Notes under the pieces: model-generated
Database searches by the model: none
Told to the model about the DNA's origin: nothing
What the model saw: the letters and a program-made list of their open reading frames with translations, nothing else
Position numbers and translations under genes: made by a program
NCBI GenBank assembly: GCA_021298315.1
Contig: JAJTFC010000006.1
Coordinates: forward strand, 1 to 64,000
Length of the DNA stretch: 64,000 bases
Source of the DNA: Planctomycetaceae bacterium
GTDB taxonomy: Bacteria > Planctomycetota > Planctomycetia > Pirellulales > Pirellulaceae
Direction: 5' to 3'
Shown here: piece after piece, positions 9,039 to 17,835 of the stretch
Layout: each line of letters starts with the position of its first letter
Numbering within the stretch: position 1 is the first letter of the stretch

Positions 9039-11375
9039 ATGATGGGGCACTCGCACACCAGTATTACGCGTCGCAGGGTTCTGCAGACAGGGCTCTTTAC
9101 GGCCGCAGCGGCGAGATTCAATCCCGTCGTAGCGGTCCAGCAGGCAGCCTCGAACCGAGCCGGACCGGAGGAGTTGGCTCAACGGCTAGACGGTGAGGAT
9201 TTGATCTCCTATGTCCATCGCATTGCAGGCAGATGGGATATCGACCTGTATCGCAAGGTCTTGGGATCGGCCAACGAATACAAAGAGGGTGACGAGATCA
9301 TCGGCGTTGCGGCAAGGTCTCCTGCCGAGCGTAAGATCGCGAGGGAATTGCTCGAGCAAACCACCTTGGGCCAGATCGATTCGCACCCGCCCTTCGAAGA
9401 CCGGATGCTCAAGCTGATCACTTCTACGAAGAAACCTGAGAATAACGAATCAGGCCAGAGCGAACCGATCGCAGACTGGCCCCTTGGCAAACTCAAGGCC
9501 TTTCTGCTTGAGAGCAGCCAAGCCGAGATTCATCAGATACGCGATAGGCTTTCGAGCGACGTGATCGCTTGTGTGGTCAAGCTCATGAGCAATTCGGAGT
9601 TGATCGAAGTTGGACGCAAGGTCTTTAACCCATTGCCTGGTTCCAAGCTTGGAGCGCAAGGTTACATGGGTGCTCGCATCCAACCGAATTCACCTACCGA
9701 TCACCCCGAGGACATCCGTTGGCAAGTCTTCAATGCGTTTGCTTATGCGGTTGGGGATGTTCTTGTTGGAACGAATCCCGTTTCTAGCGAACCTGAGTCG
9801 GTAGCCTTGGTCGAAGCAGCCTTGAAAGATGTCCTGGATACCTTTGGGATCAGTTCGGCTATCCCTCACTGTGTGCTTGCACATATCGACATCCAAGCCC
9901 AACTCGAAGGGACGAAACCTGGATCGACGGCACTATGGTTTCAGAGCATCGCTGGTTCGGATGCAGCCAACGGAACCTTTGACGTGACGGTCGATAAAAT
10001 GATGCGTCATGCGCAAGACAAGCGGGGCAAGTTCGGATTGTATTTCGAGACCGGTCAAGGTGCTGATTTTACCAATGGGCATGGGTTTGGGACCGACATG
10101 CTCGTGCATGAGTCACGCAAGTACGGTTTGGCAAGAAGTCTCAGTGGTGCTTTGATGCAGGCGCGTCAACGCAGAGGCGAAGGCTCCGACGCTTGGGTGC
10201 ACCTGAACGATGTCGCTGGTTTTATCGGCCCGGAGGTGTTTCGAAATCGCGAGCAACTCGTGCGATGCTGCCTCGAAGATATCGTCATGGGCAAACTCCA
10301 CGGACTGATGATCGGTCTAGATGTGTGCACCACACTGCACATGGACGTTTCGCTGGACGATCTTGGATGGTGCATCGATCAGATCATGCCCGCCAATCCC
10401 GGTTACTTGATGGCTCTGCCGACACGCATCGACCCGATGCTCGGATATCTGACAACCGGTTACCACGACCATGTGCACATTCGCGAAAAGTTTGGGTATC
10501 GGGTCAACGATGCGATGTGGGATTTTTTTAGGGAACTCGGGGTGATCGACCAGCAGGGGCAACCGACGGAGCACTTTGGGGATCCCAGTTGGGTCTATCT
10601 GGCTTATTGCCGTCGCAAATCCGATACACGATCCGACCAAGAGATTCTGGCCGAGGCTAAAGAGAGGATTGCGCAGGTACGCGATCGAGGTGTTTTCATT
10701 TCTCAAGGGCATGGCCAAAGTGTGTCGTCGTTGGCCGAGGATCTCGACGAGCACATCCATCGCATCTACGAAGACGCTAAGAAATGCATTTGGGCACAGT
10801 TGCCAGAGGGCTTTGAGGATACGATACCCGGGGGCGTTGGAATAAAAACCCAATCCAACGATCGCAACGACTACATCCTTCATCCCGTTTCTGGCGAGAG
10901 CTTGGATCCTGAATCGATACGGCGGCTTGAGAAGCTCAAAGTCTTACACGGCGAGAAACACGACACGTTGCTAGTCGTCTCCGATGGCTTGAATGCTCTG
11001 GCCAATACGACTGGCGATCAGGCTAGGGAGCTTATCGAGCAACTGCGAAGCGAGCTGATTTCCGATGGGCGGCGAGTCGCACCGGAAGTGCTGGTCATTC
11101 GTTCGGGTCGAGTTCGGGCTGGATATCGGGTCGGTGAAACGATGTTCCAAGGCCGGGAGGGTCGATTGCAGATCGTGCATGTCGTTGGAGAGCGACCTGG
11201 CAGTGGGCATCGCACTTTATCGATCTACATCACCAGTGCCGACGGAGGAACTTGGAGCCAAGCATCGAAGGTTGACCACAACATCACCAAGGTCGTCTCA
11301 GGCATCGCCCATACGGCTTTAGTACCTAAACTCGGTGCCCAAACCGCCGCGAGAATTCTTCGGAGCTTGGGCTGA
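9039..11375 (+). CDS. Ethanolamine ammonia-lyase, EutB-EutC fusion with Tat-like leader
   Basis: This is one 778-residue chain holding both subunits of the adenosylcobalamin-dependent enzyme that converts ethanolamine to acetaldehyde and ammonia. Residues about 65-525 are EutB-like. Substrate-site residues appear conserved: RIQPN (R213, Q215), N246 in GTNPVS, E337 in YFETGQG and D428 in IGLD. Residues about 600-778 are EutC-like, with YILHPVSG, VVSDGLNALA (about 646-655), SGRV and HVVGERPGSG. The EutC part is short and lacks the usual N-terminal extension. The N-terminus reads TRRRVLQTG followed by an Ala-rich segment, resembling a twin-arginine signal. Export of a B12 enzyme would be unusual, and no reactivase (EutA) or B12 riboswitch is in the window. 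The start is one of two adjacent ATGs. Confidence 0.85.
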   Translation: MMGHSHTSITRRRVLQTGLFTAAAARFNPVVAVQQAASNRAGPEELAQRLDGEDLISYVHRIAGRWDIDLYRKVLGSANEYKEGDEIIGVAARSPAERKIARELLEQTTLGQIDSHPPFEDRMLKLITSTKKPENNESGQSEPIADWPLGKLKAFLLESSQAEIHQIRDRLSSDVIACVVKLMSNSELIEVGRKVFNPLPGSKLGAQGYMGARIQPNSPTDHPEDIRWQVFNAFAYAVGDVLVGTNPVSSEPESVALVEAALKDVLDTFGISSAIPHCVLAHIDIQAQLEGTKPGSTALWFQSIAGSDAANGTFDVTVDKMMRHAQDKRGKFGLYFETGQGADFTNGHGFGTDMLVHESRKYGLARSLSGALMQARQRRGEGSDAWVHLNDVAGFIGPEVFRNREQLVRCCLEDIVMGKLHGLMIGLDVCTTLHMDVSLDDLGWCIDQIMPANPGYLMALPTRIDPMLGYLTTGYHDHVHIREKFGYRVNDAMWDFFRELGVIDQQGQPTEHFGDPSWVYLAYCRRKSDTRSDQEILAEAKERIAQVRDRGVFISQGHGQSVSSLAEDLDEHIHRIYEDAKKCIWAQLPEGFEDTIPGGVGIKTQSNDRNDYILHPVSGESLDPESIRRLEKLKVLHGEKHDTLLVVSDGLNALANTTGDQARELIEQLRSELISDGRRVAPEVLVIRSGRVRAGYRVGETMFQGREGRLQIVHVVGERPGSGHRTLSIYITSADGGTWSQASKVDHNITKVVSGIAHTALVPKLGAQTAARILRSLG

Positions 11376-11668
11376 ATTGCAACCAGAATTTAGGTGATGG
11401 AGGACTCACGTGAGGCCAACGAATCAATCCTGGCAGTCCATCATTACGTGGGGATAAGTCAAGCATAACGGTTTGAGAGCATTGGAGCCGGAGTTTTGGA
11501 TTTCCGACAGGATCAAGGTCTTTGAGTTCCTGAATTCAGCTTACACGATCAAACCCTAGCACACGGGCTCAGCCATCTCGCTGGCTTAATGTTAAGATGA
11601 ATAGCATGGCTTCATGGCTTCATCGGCTGTGATGACGACGAAAACCTCTTGCGTAAGGAACCATGGGC
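11376..11668. other. Intergenic region upstream of glpF
   Basis: About 290 bases without a convincing gene. Just before the aquaporin there is an AAGGA at 11655-11659, nine bases before the ATG at 11669. No hairpin terminator or promoter could be supported. Confidence 0.4.
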
Positions 11669-12433
11669 ATGACACCTTGGATGGCAGAACTTATCGGTAC
11701 AGCGTTGCTTGTTCTCTTTGGAAACGGCGTTGTGGCCAATGTGCTTTTGCCACAGACCAAGGGGAACAACTCCGGCTGGATCGTCATCGCTGCAGGCTGG
11801 GGCCTAGCCGTCTACATCGGAGCTTTCTGCAGCGAAAAATACTCGGGCGCTCACTTAAATCCCGCCGTATCGATTGCGATGCTCGTCGTTGGGAAACTTA
11901 GCTTGACACAAACCATCGGTTACATCGTCGCCCAATGCATCGGGGCCTTCATCGGTGCAAGTTTGGTCTATCTGTTCTATCGCGAGCATTTCAAGGTGGC
12001 TCATGATCGCGATGCAAAACTGGCTTGTTTTTGCACAGCGGCCAATATCAAAAATCACCGCCAGTCGTTCTTCTGCGAGTTGGTCGGAACCTATGTGCTG
12101 ATTCTGCCAATCCTGCTGATGATCGCCCCGACATTGGATCTCAGTTCGCTTGCTGCGGTCGGTACTGCAGGCTCCGAAGCTAAAATCGGGATGGGAAGCC
12201 TAGGACTATTGCCGGTAGCTTTGCTGGTCTTTGGCATAGGACTGAGTCTCGGAGGAACCACCGGCTATGCGATCAACCCTGCCCGCGATTTGATACCTCG
12301 ACTGGCACATGAAATCCTACCCATACCAGGCAAAGGAAGCAGTCATTGGGATTATGCGTGGGTTCCTGTGGCCGGCCCACTTGCCGGTGCGGTTCTTGCC
12401 GCCCTGACTTATAAGATCCTATTAGCCTCGTGA
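11669..12433 (+). CDS. Aquaglyceroporin / glycerol facilitator (MIP family)
   Basis: The product of about 254 residues is a six-helix MIP channel. Both half-helix NPA boxes are present: HLNPAVS at about 69-75 and INPARD at about 206-211. The Asp directly after the second NPAR marks the aquaglyceroporin (GlpF) group rather than water-only aquaporins, so it should pass glycerol and other small polyols through the inner membrane. ATGs occur at 11663 and 11669; the second fits the AAGGA ribosome-binding site better. It sits between the ethanolamine ammonia-lyase fusion and rtcB on the same strand but is 290 bases from the former, so it may be transcribed separately. Confidence 0.85.
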   Translation: MTPWMAELIGTALLVLFGNGVVANVLLPQTKGNNSGWIVIAAGWGLAVYIGAFCSEKYSGAHLNPAVSIAMLVVGKLSLTQTIGYIVAQCIGAFIGASLVYLFYREHFKVAHDRDAKLACFCTAANIKNHRQSFFCELVGTYVLILPILLMIAPTLDLSSLAAVGTAGSEAKIGMGSLGLLPVALLVFGIGLSLGGTTGYAINPARDLIPRLAHEILPIPGKGSSHWDYAWVPVAGPLAGAVLAALTYKILLAS

Positions 12434-12467
12434 ACCTTTTAAGCCCGAGAGTGTCACTAGTTCTATC

Positions 12468-13868
12468 ATGAATGCTCGTCAATTAGAAAAACTCGGTGTG
12501 CCCATCGAATGCGTCCCTGTGGCGATCACAACGATCCAGAATGTGATTCGGGCCAAGGGTTTTCGAGGCAAGGATGTCAAGGAAACGATTACTAAGCTCG
12601 TAGAAAACCCACAAGCATTCTTAACGGATGAGCAATGGGGAGCTTTTGCGCAAGGACTTTTAGACTACCGAAGCGAGGTGGAAGATGTGCCTTCTGAGCC
12701 GCTGAAGTATCCGACCTGGGGTCAAGACATCGATCAGGCAGCTCATCATCAAATGCAGACGGCTTGTCTGTTACCTATCGCCCGCGCTGGAGCTTTGATG
12801 CCCGATGCGCACGTGGGTTACGGCCTACCCATTGGTGGCGTATTAGCGGTTGAAAATGCGGTGATCCCCTATGCCGTCGGCGTCGATATCGCTTGTCGAA
12901 TGAAACTATCGATCCTGGACATTGAGCCAAGGGAGATGACCAAAAACCCGACGCGTTTTGAAAGTGCCCTGCAGCGTGGTACTCGATTCGGAATGGGTTC
13001 CGAGCACGAGACACCGCAGGATCACCCGGTGATGGATCAAGACTGGAATGTGACTCGCACAACTCGCGAAAAGAAAGACAATGCCCGCAAGCAGCTTGGA
13101 ACCAGCGGTTCAGGGAACCACTTCGTCGAGTTCGGTACGCTCAAGTTAACTCAAATGGATCGAAATATCGGTTTGGAACCTGGCCTCTACACGGCGTTGC
13201 TAAGCCACTCCGGTAGCCGTGGCACCGGGGCGAGTGTTTGTTCGGTGTATAGCAACATCGCTCGAAGTCAGTTGCCAAAGAGTTTATCGACCCGCTTTGG
13301 GTATCTTGGTTGGTTGTCACTCGATAGCGAAGCTGGCCAAGAGTATTGGAATGCGATGAACCTGATGGGAGACTACGCAGCAGCCAACCACGATGTGATC
13401 CATCGACTCGTATCGAAACTCCTCGGGGGAAGGGTAATTGCGGGCGTTGAGAACCACCATAACTTCGCTTGGAAAGAAGTCCACAATGGCAAAGAACTGA
13501 TTGTGCATCGCAAGGGTGCTACGCCGGCGGGCAAAGGAGTTTTGGGTGTGATTCCCGGCTCCATGGCCACTCCGGGTTTTGTCGTGCGAGGCAAAGGGAA
13601 CGCAGATAGTTTGGAATCAGCATCGCATGGAGCAGGACGTCGAATGAGCCGAACAGCGGCCCGTCAGAAGTACAGATGGAACTCCGTACGCAACACTCTT
13701 AGCGATCAAGGAGTCCGGGTGATATCTGCTGGGGCGGACGAAGCTCCAGGAGCTTACAAAGACATCCATTCGGTCATGGCCGCTCAAACCGACTTGGTCG
13801 AAGTCATCGGCCAGTTCGATCCGATGATCGTTAAGATGTGTGAAGACGGGAGTCCTGCAGAGGACTAG
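12468..13868 (+). CDS. rtcB: RtcB-family RNA ligase
   Basis: The 466-residue product matches RtcB, the GTP- and Mn2+-dependent ligase that joins 2',3'-cyclic phosphate and 5'-OH RNA ends. Visible motifs are MPDAHVGYGLPIGG, the metal Cys in GVDIACRM (C143), GSGNHFVEFG, HSGSRGTG, ENHHNF and the guanylylated His in SASHGAGRRMSR. All are intact, so the enzyme is expected to be active. It begins 34 bases after the aquaporin gene. Archease, its usual helper, is not in the window. A short hairpin lies between it and the convergent dioxygenase gene. Confidence 0.93.
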   Translation: MNARQLEKLGVPIECVPVAITTIQNVIRAKGFRGKDVKETITKLVENPQAFLTDEQWGAFAQGLLDYRSEVEDVPSEPLKYPTWGQDIDQAAHHQMQTACLLPIARAGALMPDAHVGYGLPIGGVLAVENAVIPYAVGVDIACRMKLSILDIEPREMTKNPTRFESALQRGTRFGMGSEHETPQDHPVMDQDWNVTRTTREKKDNARKQLGTSGSGNHFVEFGTLKLTQMDRNIGLEPGLYTALLSHSGSRGTGASVCSVYSNIARSQLPKSLSTRFGYLGWLSLDSEAGQEYWNAMNLMGDYAAANHDVIHRLVSKLLGGRVIAGVENHHNFAWKEVHNGKELIVHRKGATPAGKGVLGVIPGSMATPGFVVRGKGNADSLESASHGAGRRMSRTAARQKYRWNSVRNTLSDQGVRVISAGADEAPGAYKDIHSVMAAQTDLVEVIGQFDPMIVKMCEDGSPAED

Positions 13869-13881
13869 TAAGGAGCTTAAA

Positions 13882-13901
13882 TAGCCTTCCGACTGAGGCT
13901 A
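13882..13901. terminator. Short hairpin between convergent genes
   Basis: TAGCCT and AGGCTA form a 6-bp stem with an 8-base loop. It lies between the rtcB stop and the stop of the minus-strand dioxygenase gene. There is no clear U-tract, so it is at best a weak terminator. Confidence 0.3.
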
Positions 13902-14612
13902 CATCGGCTGGGTTGCTTTGGAATCGTTGGTTGGTCCAAGCACGATGCGAAAGTGTCCAGTCGGAAGCTTCTCGATGGCCTGCGTTGCAGCGTCTTTGGA
14001 ATCGGATCCGATTGGCTTGGATTCAAAGCCAACAGTAACCGCTTTGCGCTGCTCGGGCTTGAGCTCCATGTAGATGCCGTCCTTTTTGTTGAACTCGTCT
14101 TGGGACTCGAAATACATCTGGGTGACCAGTTCCGGCCTTTTCGGAGCGACGATTCGGTAGTGGATGTGGGGTGTTCGCCCTGGGTATTTTCCAGGTTGGA
14201 TGGTACGGAAGGAAAAAGCCCCATCGGCACCCGTTAGGATCTTGGCCCAGTATTGGAAATTCGGATCCATGGGCCGATCGTTCTTGTCCTGTGGATGGTT
14301 GTACCTTCCGGCGGCACAAGCTTGCCAAACCTCGACGATGACTTGATCAAGCGGTTTTTCGTCCATGCCGACGACTACACCTCGCACGAGGATTTGGTCG
14401 CCTTGAGCGACCGGGCTTTGCGGGTCGAGTCGGGTAAGATCTGCGTCGTAATATTTCTGCTTTGCAATCTCTGGGATCGGATAGAAGGGACCTTTGGTAG
14501 CCGAGGCGGTGGGGGGTTCCCAAGCAAATCCGTGATGCACCAGATGGGCACTAAGTCCGCTAGCGATGGCGGCCTTAGTTAAAAAACGCCTTCGACTGCT
14601 CTGGGAGGACAT
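13899..14612 (-). CDS. Intradiol ring-cleavage dioxygenase with Tat leader
   Basis: The 237-residue product starts with a twin-arginine signal (SRRRFLTKAAIASGL). It continues into the beta-sandwich fold of protocatechuate 3,4-dioxygenase/catechol 1,2-dioxygenase. The four Fe(III) ligands can be assigned: Y104 (GRYNHP), Y143 (GKYPGR), H149 and H151 (TPHIHY). The family opens catechol-type rings with O2 between the hydroxyls. The exported single-chain forms found in planctomycetes have unknown substrates; no other aromatic-catabolism gene is nearby. The Tat route fits a protein folded with its iron before export. It is divergently placed from the degenerate DraG-like gene. Confidence 0.85.
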   Translation of the reverse strand: MSSQSSRRRFLTKAAIASGLSAHLVHHGFAWEPPTASATKGPFYPIPEIAKQKYYDADLTRLDPQSPVAQGDQILVRGVVVGMDEKPLDQVIVEVWQACAAGRYNHPQDKNDRPMDPNFQYWAKILTGADGAFSFRTIQPGKYPGRTPHIHYRIVAPKRPELVTQMYFESQDEFNKKDGIYMELKPEQRKAVTVGFESKPIGSDSKDAATQAIEKLPTGHFRIVLGPTNDSKATQPM

Positions 14613-14815
14613 CGCTTGAACCTTGTGTGGTTAATACTCAAATGGGTAGGAATCTGAACAGTCCGATTGTAACATCTGTGATGGTAAATGTGAAAATCCT
14701 TTGGATGGATTTTCAGGAACTCTTGCCCTGGTTGCAGTTGCCGCGAAATATTTCCGATTGGAAAGAAACCAGAAATAATCGCAATCGATCGTATTGGGCA
14801 AGAAAGACCTCTTCT

Positions 14816-15961
14816 ATGTCGAGTATCTTGGATTATCGACCAGCGGCCAACACCGGTATCGGGCCTTCGGTCTTTCCCATGCTTGTGATCAACGGCAAAA
14901 AGTCCGTGAATAGTCCCGATCGAATTTCTTGGTCCGCCCCCTACGCTTGGTCGACGATAATCCCAGCGGTACGTCGTCACGAGTCGATCGAGGGTGCGAT
15001 CCTTGGCTGTGCATTCGGCGAGAGCATCGCAAAATTGAGTGTGTCCAAGCGGGCTCGTTTGTCTGCTGACCCTGGGGGTTTTGAACCGGGCAAGTTGATG
15101 CCATCGCACAGAACCGAGGGGATGCTCTTGACGATCCAATCGGTGCTTCTTTCCCAAGCGATGGCTGAACACTTTGTGATGCACTTGGGACAGCGTCTCA
15201 AGTGGTATCAGCGGTTCCAGCCGATCGCCTATGCCAAGAAGCTTGTAGGATCTCTGACAGGTTCTAATAAATTCAACGCAGTCTTGGGTGATGATCCACT
15301 GGTGCGGGCCGTGGTGCTGAGTGTGCTTATGCAAGGGCACCATGATGGGGCGTTGAGTTGGGTGCAAGACTCGACGCAGATGAGTTTTGCGAACCGTTGG
15401 GTAACGCAAGCGAGTTTCTTGATCGCCACAGCGGCCCAGGTCGCGCAGTTTCAGCGAACTCGCTATGAAGCTAGGGTGAGTGAACTGCTTGAGGATCTCA
15501 AATCGGCGACGGGCTCCAAAGAGATCGAGCAGCGTCTTGGAGCTTTGATCCAGGCCAAGGAGCAAGGTCTATCGGTTCTCCAGACCAGTCAGATTCTAGG
15601 AGGCAATGCGCGTTGGCAAGATCACATGGTCGACAATGCGCTGCTGGCGATTTACACCTATGTTCTGCATCCGGATCGGATCGAAGAAGGCTTAGGCGAA
15701 CTTTCGCAACTTCGAGGAGACCTGTGTGGGGTGATGTCCGTCTATGGTGCCTTGGCGACGATTCATTCGTCGGTATCATCCGTGCCATCCAAGTGGCAAG
15801 AGCGATTATCGCTGTATCCTTATTCGAATGCTTGGGTTCAGCAGTGTGTGGATCGCTGTGGGGACTGGCCACATGGTCCAGAGGACATCCAAGCGACCCG
15901 ATGCCTACCCTCGCATCGAATCGGACAACTGATCCGCAACCTGCGCCGTGGGTTTGTCTAG
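14816..15961 (+). CDS. Degenerate ADP-ribosylglycohydrolase-like protein
   Basis: The open frame runs from 14627, but the first 60 codons look non-coding and sit against the divergent dioxygenase start. The ATG at 14816 is one reasonable start and the choice is uncertain. The product (about 381 residues) has the all-helical DraG layout, with GAILGCAFGESIAKL resembling the GALLGxAxGDALG opening of the family. Near the C-terminus RGDLCGVMSVYGALATI resembles GGDTDTxAAxxGAxxGA. The metal-binding aspartates of the family appear to be replaced (GES for GDA, RGDLC for GDTDT, SHRTEG for the usual DDT). It is therefore probably not an active hydrolase. No function is assigned beyond fold similarity. 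Confidence 0.5.
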   Translation: MSSILDYRPAANTGIGPSVFPMLVINGKKSVNSPDRISWSAPYAWSTIIPAVRRHESIEGAILGCAFGESIAKLSVSKRARLSADPGGFEPGKLMPSHRTEGMLLTIQSVLLSQAMAEHFVMHLGQRLKWYQRFQPIAYAKKLVGSLTGSNKFNAVLGDDPLVRAVVLSVLMQGHHDGALSWVQDSTQMSFANRWVTQASFLIATAAQVAQFQRTRYEARVSELLEDLKSATGSKEIEQRLGALIQAKEQGLSVLQTSQILGGNARWQDHMVDNALLAIYTYVLHPDRIEEGLGELSQLRGDLCGVMSVYGALATIHSSVSSVPSKWQERLSLYPYSNAWVQQCVDRCGDWPHGPEDIQATRCLPSHRIGQLIRNLRRGFV

Positions 15962-16301
15962 CAAAGCGACCGCCACGATCGACCGAATAGCAAGGATCCA
16001 CGAGGACAAAGACATGTACGATGCTCGCGAAAAACAACTCAGGGATCAGCGGTGGATGATCAAATCATCTCTTAAACAGGGACTAGAGCAAGGGCTAGAG
16101 CAAGGGCTAGAGCAGGGACTAGAACAAGGCCGAAAAGAGGGTGTCGATTTAGGAAAGCTTCTGGGCCAGATAAAGTCACTCCAAAAGCTCCTAGGGTTCA
16201 ATCAGTCGAGCGACGAAGAACTCATGGCCAAAGAGCCCGCTGAGCTCGCGGCCCTAGCTTCAAAACTGGAAAATCAAATCCTAACTCATCTGCAGCGCTG
16301 A
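15948..16301 (+). pseudogene. C-terminal fragment of an Rpn/PD-(D/E)XK transposase-like nuclease
   Basis: The 117-codon frame contains only the tail of the Rpn family: a helix ending YDAREKQLRDQ, four tandem GLEQ units and a Leu-rich helical end (LLGQIKSLQKLLGF, then ELAALASKLENQI). The N-terminal PD-(D/E)XK nuclease domain, normally about 200 residues, is missing. Upstream is the end of the DraG-like gene, which overlaps it by 14 bases. It is therefore read as a remnant of a mobile-type nuclease gene. Expression from ATG 16014 cannot be excluded. Confidence 0.65.
16080..16127 (+). repeat. Four 12-bp tandem repeats encoding GLEQ
   Basis: The unit GGRCTAGARCAR is repeated four times in frame (16080, 16092, 16104, 16116). 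Such expansions are typical of the C-terminal linker of Rpn-family genes. Confidence 0.85.
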
Positions 16302-16384
16302 CTTGATTGACATCCCCGTCGCGGGTCTATCCTATTGGGATTCAAAAGAACCTGCGGTGGTTTTTTAGAGCGACTTAATATTCG

Positions 16385-16408
16385 AAAACGGGCTCAGAGG
16401 CCCGTTTT
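16385..16408. terminator. Bidirectional intrinsic terminator
   Basis: AAAACGGGC at 16385-16393 and GCCCGTTTT at 16400-16408 form a perfect 9-bp stem with a 6-base loop. A-runs on one side and T-runs on the other let it act on both strands. It lies between the Rpn fragment (plus, ending 16301) and the esterase gene (minus, ending 16467). Confidence 0.75.
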
Positions 16409-16466
16409 ACGAAAGTAGGTCGATGCTTGTCAATAATTGGTATCAACATTCACGTTCGAACCAGAG

Positions 16467-17345
16467 TTAATTCTTTAAAAACCGATCCAAAAACTCGATC
16501 GAACGGGTGATGCCCTTAGCATCCACAAACGCCATGATGTGGGATCTGCCAGGTAATACGAAATACTCACAAGCAACCCCAGTATCGAGCAATTTCTTGT
16601 GCATCTTGGATGCAAAACCTATGGGAACCAATTCGTCGGCATCGCCATGATAGAGCATCATCGGTGGATCGTCCGAACTGACATGCTCGATCGGTGAGGC
16701 TTGCAAATACACTTGCTCCAGCGACCTGCGAGTCCCCCCGAGGAAACCAGCCAAGGCCCGAGAGTCCTCGGGTATCATCCTTAAGTCCACCGGTGCTCCT
16801 CCGGCTACACACACCTTGATCGCAGGATCCTGCGACTTGCGATCAGTTGCAAGCAGAGCCGCAAGATGCCCACCGGCGGAGTATCCCCACACTCCAAGCC
16901 GCTCTGGATCAATATGGTACTCCTGGGCATGATCTTTGAGCCAACGCAAGGCCTCCCTGCAATCATCGATCTGAGCCGGATGCTTGTGCTTAGGCGCCAA
17001 ACGGTAATTGATCGCCATGACGACATAGCCTTGCTCGGCCATCTTGCGACAGTGCAAAGCATCGAATCGCTTGTCCCCAGCGACCCAAGCTCCCCCATGG
17101 ATCGCTAAGATCGCCGGAAACCGAGCCTGATGCTCAATATCCCCAGCCGGTGGCATGTACACGTCGGCCACTTGCAACGGGTCGTTCTGCTCGCAATAAG
17201 AAACGTCGAAATGAACTTTCACCCGCGATGGACCCGACCCAAGCGTCCGCTTGGTAAACCCACGCGAATCCCTTTGAGACTCTTGTGCCTCCTGAGCCAT
17301 CGAACAACTGCTCCATGCCACCAGACTCCATGTACTTGCCAGCAT
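16467..17345 (-). CDS. Exported alpha/beta-hydrolase (esterase/lipase, BD-FAE-like)
   Basis: The 292-residue product has a probable signal peptide (about 1-17, ending CSMA-QEA). It contains the hormone-sensitive-lipase/BD-FAE pattern: oxyanion motif AIHGGAWVAGDKR, nucleophile S in GYSAGG, acid in YHGDADELVP and a C-terminal His in GRSHIM. It should hydrolyse carboxyl esters, perhaps acetylated or feruloylated polysaccharide, as many planctomycete members of the family are thought to do (inference). Its first 212 bases are read in a different frame inside the 3' part of moaB on the same strand. A later start (ATG 17300) would lose the signal peptide. Confidence 0.8.
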   Translation of the reverse strand: MLASTWSLVAWSSCSMAQEAQESQRDSRGFTKRTLGSGPSRVKVHFDVSYCEQNDPLQVADVYMPPAGDIEHQARFPAILAIHGGAWVAGDKRFDALHCRKMAEQGYVVMAINYRLAPKHKHPAQIDDCREALRWLKDHAQEYHIDPERLGVWGYSAGGHLAALLATDRKSQDPAIKVCVAGGAPVDLRMIPEDSRALAGFLGGTRRSLEQVYLQASPIEHVSSDDPPMMLYHGDADELVPIGFASKMHKKLLDTGVACEYFVLPGRSHIMAFVDAKGITRSIEFLDRFLKN

Positions 17346-17835
17346 GATGCACCAAATGAGGAAGCTCAGGTACGATTAGTTTCTCCATCGCCAATTGTAC
17401 ACCAGCCGGCGAGCCGGGCATGGTCAAGACGACTTGCTTGCCATGCCGACCTCCACTGGCTCGGCTAAGCATCGCCGCAGCGCCGATGTCTTGGTAAGAA
17501 AGCATCCGAAAGAGCTCCCCGTATCCCGGAATCAACGCGTCATAGAGCGCCTCGATCGCCTCGGTCGTCTGGTCGCGCGCCGCTAAACCTGTCCCTCCAG
17601 TAACCAACAAAGCATCTACCTGAGGATCGGCTAGCAACTCTTTGGCCACGGCCCGAATCAATAGCGCCTCGTCTTTGACTATCCTCCGTTGGCTAACGGC
17701 ATGCCCGGCTTGCTCCAGTAGACTCTGGATGAGGTTTCCTCCCAGATCCGTTTCGAGCGTCCGCGTGTCGCTGACGGTCAGTACGGCCACCAATAGACTT
17801 TGCTCGGCTTGCTCGCGATGCTCTCGTACACTCAT
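17134..17835 (-). CDS. moaB: Molybdenum cofactor biosynthesis protein MoaB/MogA
   Basis: Residues 12-165 match the MoaB/MogA family, which adenylylates molybdopterin before metal insertion. The motifs LTVSDTR, TGGTGLAARDQT (GGTG...RD) and the MPGSP loop are all present. Family members end near residue 165-175, but this frame continues about 65 residues (from KYMESGGM) with no family-like sequence. That extra part overlaps the signal peptide and mature start of the downstream esterase in another frame. Either the original stop codon was lost or the overlap arose by deletion. The catalytic core is intact. Confidence 0.85.
   Translation of the reverse strand: MSVREHREQAEQSLLVAVLTVSDTRTLETDLGGNLIQSLLEQAGHAVSQRRIVKDEALLIRAVAKELLADPQVDALLVTGGTGLAARDQTTEAIEALYDALIPGYGELFRMLSYQDIGAAAMLSRASGGRHGKQVVLTMPGSPAGVQLAMEKLIVPELPHLVHHAGKYMESGGMEQLFDGSGGTRVSKGFAWVYQADAWVGSIAGESSFRRFLLRAERPVASGRRVHATGWGY

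Noticed and set aside
14579-15565. Minus-strand open frame of 328 codons opposite the DraG-like gene
   Set aside because: Its translation is rich in Arg/His with no family pattern, and the plus frame has recognisable DraG-like motifs.
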